Positions 59,373-64,000 of a stretch of DNA of 64,000 bases are shown in pieces. The number at the start of each line of letters is the position of its first letter. Positions within the stretch are counted from its first letter, which is position 1. Position numbers and translations under genes: made by a program. This DNA comes from Lepturacanthus savala. Lineage: Eukaryota; Chordata; Actinopteri; Scombriformes; Trichiuridae. The notes under the pieces are model-generated. The model made no database searches. It saw nothing but the letters and a program-made list of their open reading frames with translations, and was not told the origin of the DNA. The stretch lies in the NCBI GenBank assembly GCA_030544235.1, contig CM060465.1, forward strand, positions 10,099,001 through 10,163,000, read 5' to 3'.

Positions 59373-59671
59373 GGGGTATGCGTACAGATAGGCTTGTGTG
59401 TATTTGTGTGTGTGTGTGCGTGTGTGTGGGGGGGGTTACAGTGTATGTTTCCCTTAACACAGAGCTTGCGTATGTCCACTGGGGAAAGAAATGTCTGTTT
59501 CTGGGTGGCTGCACCGGAGGTGCTGCGACTCATATAAGAGAGAGAGCAGAGAAGAGGAGAGGAAATGAGGGACAGGAGGTAGAAAAAAAAGAGGAGAAAC
59601 ATTTAAAAGGCGGTGAAAGAGGCCAAAATCAGACATTAGAGGATTCTGAGGAATATTGACAAGGTAATTGC

Positions 59672-59690
59672 AGTGTGTGTGTGTGTGTGT

Positions 59691-59745
<55 letters not shown>

Positions 59746-59753
59746 TGTGTGTG
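59672..59753. repeat. (TG)n microsatellite
   Basis: TG repeats with two TCTG interruptions. Confidence 0.97.
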
Positions 59754-60163
59754 CACATGCTGGTGTGTGCTAGAGAAAAGTTTGTCTCATAGTGGATGAA
59801 GCTCAGAGCTGAAAGTAGATATTGGACAGTTGAATTGAAGCCAGGCTTTGCCTGTAGCCAAAGTGCCTTCAGGCAAAGTCATGAGTGTCGATGATCAGGG
59901 GAACATCGTTGCATCAGGAGTACGGATGGAAATTAAAAGCAGGGTCTCTTTATTGATAGCCTCAAATCAATTAAGTTTGAGCTTCTCAATACTGCTGCCA
60001 CCTTACAGTATGTAGAAAAAACTGTGGTAGCTGTAGCAGGATCATCTTCCTCCTCCATGTGGTAGTCACATCCAACCTTGTAGCACTTATAAATAGTTAG
60101 AAATATTATTCCAGTCGTGTAATCTGTGTTAAAATGAGGATATGAGCTTGTTAGCTAGTTAAA

Positions 60164-60780
60164 CAAGGTGCCATGGGGATACATTATGATGTGTTCAAGG
60201 TCTGCTCACAAGGCTCCCAATGCTGTTTTACCTTATCATGGAGTTTTATGATTTCTGTAATTTCTAGGTCTGAATAATTATAAAAAAACATTTTCATTCT
60301 ACTAAAACTTTTACAGCCAAAATGGTAGAAAAATTCATATATTAAAACTGCATAATAGCATTACAAATAACCAAACATTAAGCTAATCTAAACATTTAAG
60401 TGTTCATCAGAAAAGGAAACAGACAATGTTTTGCATGAGGAAACATTTACACCTGCATCTATCATTATTTAAATGGGCACAGTGAATGAAAAAGCTGCAC
60501 AGTGTAAATTATTTCTAGTTTTATTTGAGAGACAAACATCATATAATCTAATTTATTCAGTATGATATGAACATTTATTTCTACTCAGGCATCAATATGG
60601 TCTAAAAATCTACAGAGAAGTCTAGAAATTTGAGTCTGAAAAAGTTTGGAGTATTAGATCAATATAAATAAAATGTCATTATGTGGTCAAATGTAATGTT
60701 TAAAAATTTAGCTTTTGGTGAGAACCTTGAATAAATAGAGTTGTTTGGATGAAAAATGTGTTTGTTTTACCAGCAATATA
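60164..60780. repeat. dispersed repeat B, copy 2
   Basis: Matches 31063-31260 in two separated blocks (AAGGTGCCAT...CATTATGATGTGTTCAAGGTC and TTAGCTTTTGGTGAGAA...GTTTGGATGA). About 450 bases lie between them here, against 60 in copy 1, so one copy has an internal insertion or deletion. Confidence 0.5.
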
Positions 60781-61213
60781 GAAAATATAGAATAACGTGT
60801 TGTAAAGTATTGTGGTATTGATTAAGACTCAAACCATTAGGGAAGCTCGATAAAGGAATCAAATTGATTAAAAAAAATGAATGATCTTTAAACCTAATCA
60901 CCTTCTTCTGTTCTGCGAAGCATCTCTTCATGTTGTCCTGATGCTTTACAGGCAGCTGCTGTTTCATACTTTTCATATTACTTCTTTATTTTACAGTGTG
61001 TGTCCATACTTTATATTTCACTCAGGGTGACAATTGCGTTCAGCAGGGTAGTAAGTGTTCTTATTGGTGAAGTGGTGGCTAGGATAGAGCTGTTCCTGCT
61101 ATCTCTCCCTCTTCCCTACCAGGATGAAAGTAAATTGATGTCTTTACTCTTTACTACTGATTCTCTTTCTATCCTTCTCCACTCATGTTTGTTTTTCTCC
61201 CTTTGCTGCTGTC

Positions 61214-61240
61214 CACACACACACACACACACACACACAC
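61214..61240. repeat. short (CA)n
   Basis: About 13 CA repeats. Confidence 0.9.
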
Positions 61241-61527
61241 TGCTTCTCACTCACACTCAACATCTAATCACAACATGTTTTCCCTGACAGTGAGGGTCTA
61301 GCTGTAATATGGTAGCAATGGTAGCATGAGTGGAGAAATGTGCTGTTACTGTATTCACAGTAATGGTTACACTATATAGCATAAATAAGATGTGATATTA
61401 CACTTGCTGTGAGGCCAAAATGGAGAGCAGCAAATATTTTATTATATGGAGGCTGTTTCTTTTTATCGTTATTAAGATACTCAGCGGACCTTCATGTGTT
61501 TCCTTCACTCTGCATCACTGCGTTTCA

Positions 61528-61798
61528 GTGTGTTACAATTGCAGTGTGTTAGTGTGTGTTAGCCTGTTACTATTACACTGTGTAAGAGTGTGTTAGTGGG
61601 TTACTATTACAGTTTGTTTGTGTGAAACAGTCGTGTTACAGTCTATTACAGTGTGTTACAATGTGGTACAGTGTGTTTGTGTGTGTTACAGTGTGTTATA
61701 ATGTGTTAGTGTGTTACGGTGTATTACAGTGTGTTATAGTGTGTTAGTGTGTGGTACAGTGTGTTACAGTGTTAGTGTTTGTTAGAGAGTGTTATTGT
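61528..61798. repeat. imperfect GTGTTACAGT/GTGTTAGT minisatellite
   Basis: Recurring CAGTGTGTTA, GTGTGTTAGTGT and TACAGTGTGTTA over 270 bases with many variants. Confidence 0.85.
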
Positions 61799-61853
61799 CC
61801 AGTGAACTATGGACATTGTGGTTCTTTAATATATTTGCTTTAATCATTACCAG

Positions 61854-62247
61854 GCAACATAAAGTCAGTCAGTCAGTCATTTTATATACCTGCTTATTCC
61901 TCATTAGGGTCGCAGGGGTCTGCTGGAGCCTATCCCAGCGCGTTACGACGAGAGGCAGGGATACACACCAGATGGTCGCCAGCCAATCGTGGGGCACACA
62001 CACCATTCACTCACACACTCACACCTATGGGCAATTTAGAGTCTCCAATTAACCTCAGTATGTTTTTGGACTGTGGGAGGAAGCCGGAGTACCCGGTGAA
62101 AACCCACGCAGACACGGGGAGAACATGCAAACTCCACACAGAAAGGTCCCAGACCCAGGACCAAGGAGGTCTTGAACCTGCGACCTTCTTGCTGTGAGGC
62201 AACAGCGCTAACCCCTGTGCCACCCTGTCGCCCCGCAACATAAAGTC
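61854..62247 (-). mobile_element. full-length SINE, antisense, with 13-bp target duplication
   Basis: The body 61867-62234 is flanked by perfect GCAACATAAAGTC duplications (61854-61866 and 62235-62247). On the minus strand it starts GGGGCGACAGGGTGGCACAGGGG, with B-box GGTTCAAGACC at 62168-62178, and ends in a (GACT)n-like tail (AGTCAGTCAGTC on the + strand). Same family as 46123-46470. The SINE body ends 125 bp before exon 4. Confidence 0.92.
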
Positions 62248-62359
62248 TTCCATTTAAAAAGAAACTAATGGGTTTAGATCCACAGACCTGCAACAGCAGA
62301 TCCTCTGAGATCCTGTTCTACGTGCTGCCTCTAACCCGGCTGTGCCTCCCGCTCCTCAG

Positions 62360-62584
62360 ATAACTTTTACGGCACGCCGAAGCCTCCAGCGGAGCCATCC
62401 CCCGCAGCCCCTCCTCTGAATGTGAGTGAGGCCCTGCTGCCCGGAGCCCGGCCCAGTGCTCAGGGCAAGAGGAAGAGGAACCAGTCAGTCAGCAACATGG
62501 AGCAGCGTGCCAGCCTGGAGCCGCCGGAGGAGGAGGAAGAGGAGAGCCCGGTTGTCAACGGCAACGGGGTGGCCATCACACCAG
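62360..62584 (+). CDS. magi2: MAGI2 orthologue, exon 4: end of GK-like region and acidic linker
   Basis: 225 bases, phase 1 at both ends, residues 179-253 and the first base of 254. It encodes DNFYGTPKPPAEP, a proline-rich stretch, LLPGARPSAQGKRKRNQSVS, and NMEQRASLEPPEEEEEESPV followed by VNGNGVAITP. DN-YGTPKPPAEP is diagnostic of MAGI proteins, and the KRKRN-SVSNM and EPPEEEEEE-PVVNGNGV segments match MAGI2 specifically. Splice sites: CTCCTCAG before 62360 and CCAG|GTAACG after 62584. M225 (62497-62499) corresponds to the recalled S-SCAM gamma start. The next exons (linker, WW domains, PDZ1-5) lie beyond the window. Confidence 0.95.
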
Positions 62585-63756
62585 GTAACGTACGCAGGAA
62601 AGCCACTTTCTGTTTTAAACGTTTTTTTTTCATTATTATTATTAGATTCAAACATGGTCTCTTTCACATGCACCCTGAAGACGCTGCACAGCAACATGTT
62701 TAGACGAGGAGAGAACATGGCCGGAAGGCCTGGCTGTCCTATGGTTTGTTTCTCTCTGTCTCACTAGTATTATCGAGTCAAACCAGAGAAATGAGCCAGT
62801 TTGTTAGAAAAGCTTTTATTGTTCCACACGGATAAATAAGAAATCTCTTTTCTGCTTCAGTCACGTGTGCAGTTTATAATGTCCAGCCAGTAAAATCTAA
62901 CTACAAACTGTCCCCCAACCAGTCATTACACATTTAAACACTTTGCCTACATGAGTGTGAACTGCTCAGCATCTCAGTCTCCTGATGTAATATTAAGAAC
63001 TATAGGACTTTAACGTCTCTGTCCAGAGTCTCATTTTGATCTCTCCTGCTGTCTCTGCCGCCACTGGCCTTTTGTCCTTGTTTCTATTAATACTCACGCC
63101 CCCCTCCTCTCTTCCTCTCCTCCTCCTCTTTCTTCTGACCTCTCACCAAATGTTTCTAATATTTTTCAAACCTAGAGAAATCCATGACATTTTTACATTT
63201 ATTTTTATCTAAATGGTAAATGGTATGTTTCTGCCTCTCAATTTACTCTGATCATGTGCCAGTGTTCTTAAGCAGACACTGTCAAAAATAGACTTTTTAT
63301 TCATTTTTAATCTACATTTTTATGAGACACTTTTAAGATTTTGATGGAACATTAGCAATAGCTCAGGTAGCAGTCAGAACACTGTCAGAGAAACACAGAT
63401 TTTTAACATGAAACTTATTCATTCATCAGATTTACTTGCTTTAATCAGATCTGTTTGATTCAGAGAGAGAGACCTCTGATGATAATTCTTCTCCTGTTTA
63501 AAACCCGTGAAAATTTGACTATACTCTCCTAAATTTCTAACATGTCCTAAGATTTTCTTGTGAGGAGTCTTGTGAGGATCTGGAGTGATTCAGGAACATT
63601 CTCAGAGCAACTTTGAGCAGCGAAGGGAAAAAAGCTTTTATCTCAGTGAGGAAGTGGGTTAACCCTGTTGCAATGTATAATGCATTATTTTAAATGTGTG
63701 ATTGGTTGTGTAAATGGCAAAACCATTCTTAGTGATAATGGGACAGGATAAAGATG
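62585..63756 (+). other. magi2 intron 4, first part
   Basis: Donor GTAACG at 62585. No exon matching the next MAGI2 segment is found before 64000. AT-rich with CCTCCTC pyrimidine runs at 63100-63140. No element recognised. Confidence 0.7.
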
Positions 63757-63867
<111 letters not shown>

Positions 63868-64000
63868 ATTACTATATTATTGTATTTTTATATCACTACC
63901 ATCTCTGTTGAATAAATTGTGAGCCAAGCTATAAAAGTAGCTACAAAATGTTTAAATGCACAGATCTACTTGCACCATTTTCTATGCAGATGTTTTTAAA

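Overview
The window is vertebrate nuclear DNA, almost certainly from a ray-finned (teleost) fish. It has spliced vertebrate-type coding exons, very long introns, many long (CA)n/(TG)n and (TA)n microsatellites, and the mixed transposon load usual in teleosts: an L2-type LINE, Tc1/mariner, hAT and PIF/Harbinger elements, and a tRNA-promoter SINE. No prokaryotic feature, tRNA gene, rRNA gene or CRISPR array was seen.

One host gene is recognisable, on the + strand: the 5' part of a MAGI2 orthologue (membrane-associated guanylate kinase, inverted; also called S-SCAM). Four coding exons were placed by splice sites and reading frame: exon 1 (356-653, PDZ0 domain), exon 2 (31895-32011) and exon 3 (58649-58768), both in the guanylate-kinase-like region, and exon 4 (62360-62584, end of the GK region and the linker towards the WW domains). 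All junctions are phase 1, and exons 2-4 are multiples of three. Together they encode about 253 residues; the rest of the gene lies beyond base 64000. The leader before the start codon is GC-rich and carries three short upstream ORFs.

Intron 1 (654-31894) holds a 9-bp minisatellite, a 1.24-kb PIF/Harbinger element with TTA target duplications, a 5'-truncated L2 LINE, a 22-bp-arm palindrome, a reversed LINE fragment, two Tc1-like remnants (one split by a hAT-like insertion), a TIR-bearing MITE, a truncated SINE, and a GC/CpG-rich patch near 28.6 kb that may be an internal promoter. Intron 2 (32012-58648) holds a 30-bp tandem repeat, two copies of another dispersed repeat, a decayed element near 42 kb, a full-length SINE with a 13-bp duplication, a long purine-rich tract, and a 2.36-kb IS630/Tc1-mariner transposon whose 418-residue transposase is uninterrupted once two small introns are removed. 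That transposon sits inside a second copy of the intron-1 MITE. Intron 3 (58769-62359) holds dinucleotide repeats, an imperfect minisatellite and an antisense SINE ending 125 bp before exon 4.

Most interesting observations: the intact, intron-containing transposase nested in a MITE; the layout of AUG codons in magi2, where exon 2 has none and the first AUG in exons 3 and 4 matches the starts recalled for the short S-SCAM isoforms, together with the CpG-rich candidate promoter; the three uORFs; and two splice acceptors (exons 3 and 4) that abut repeats.
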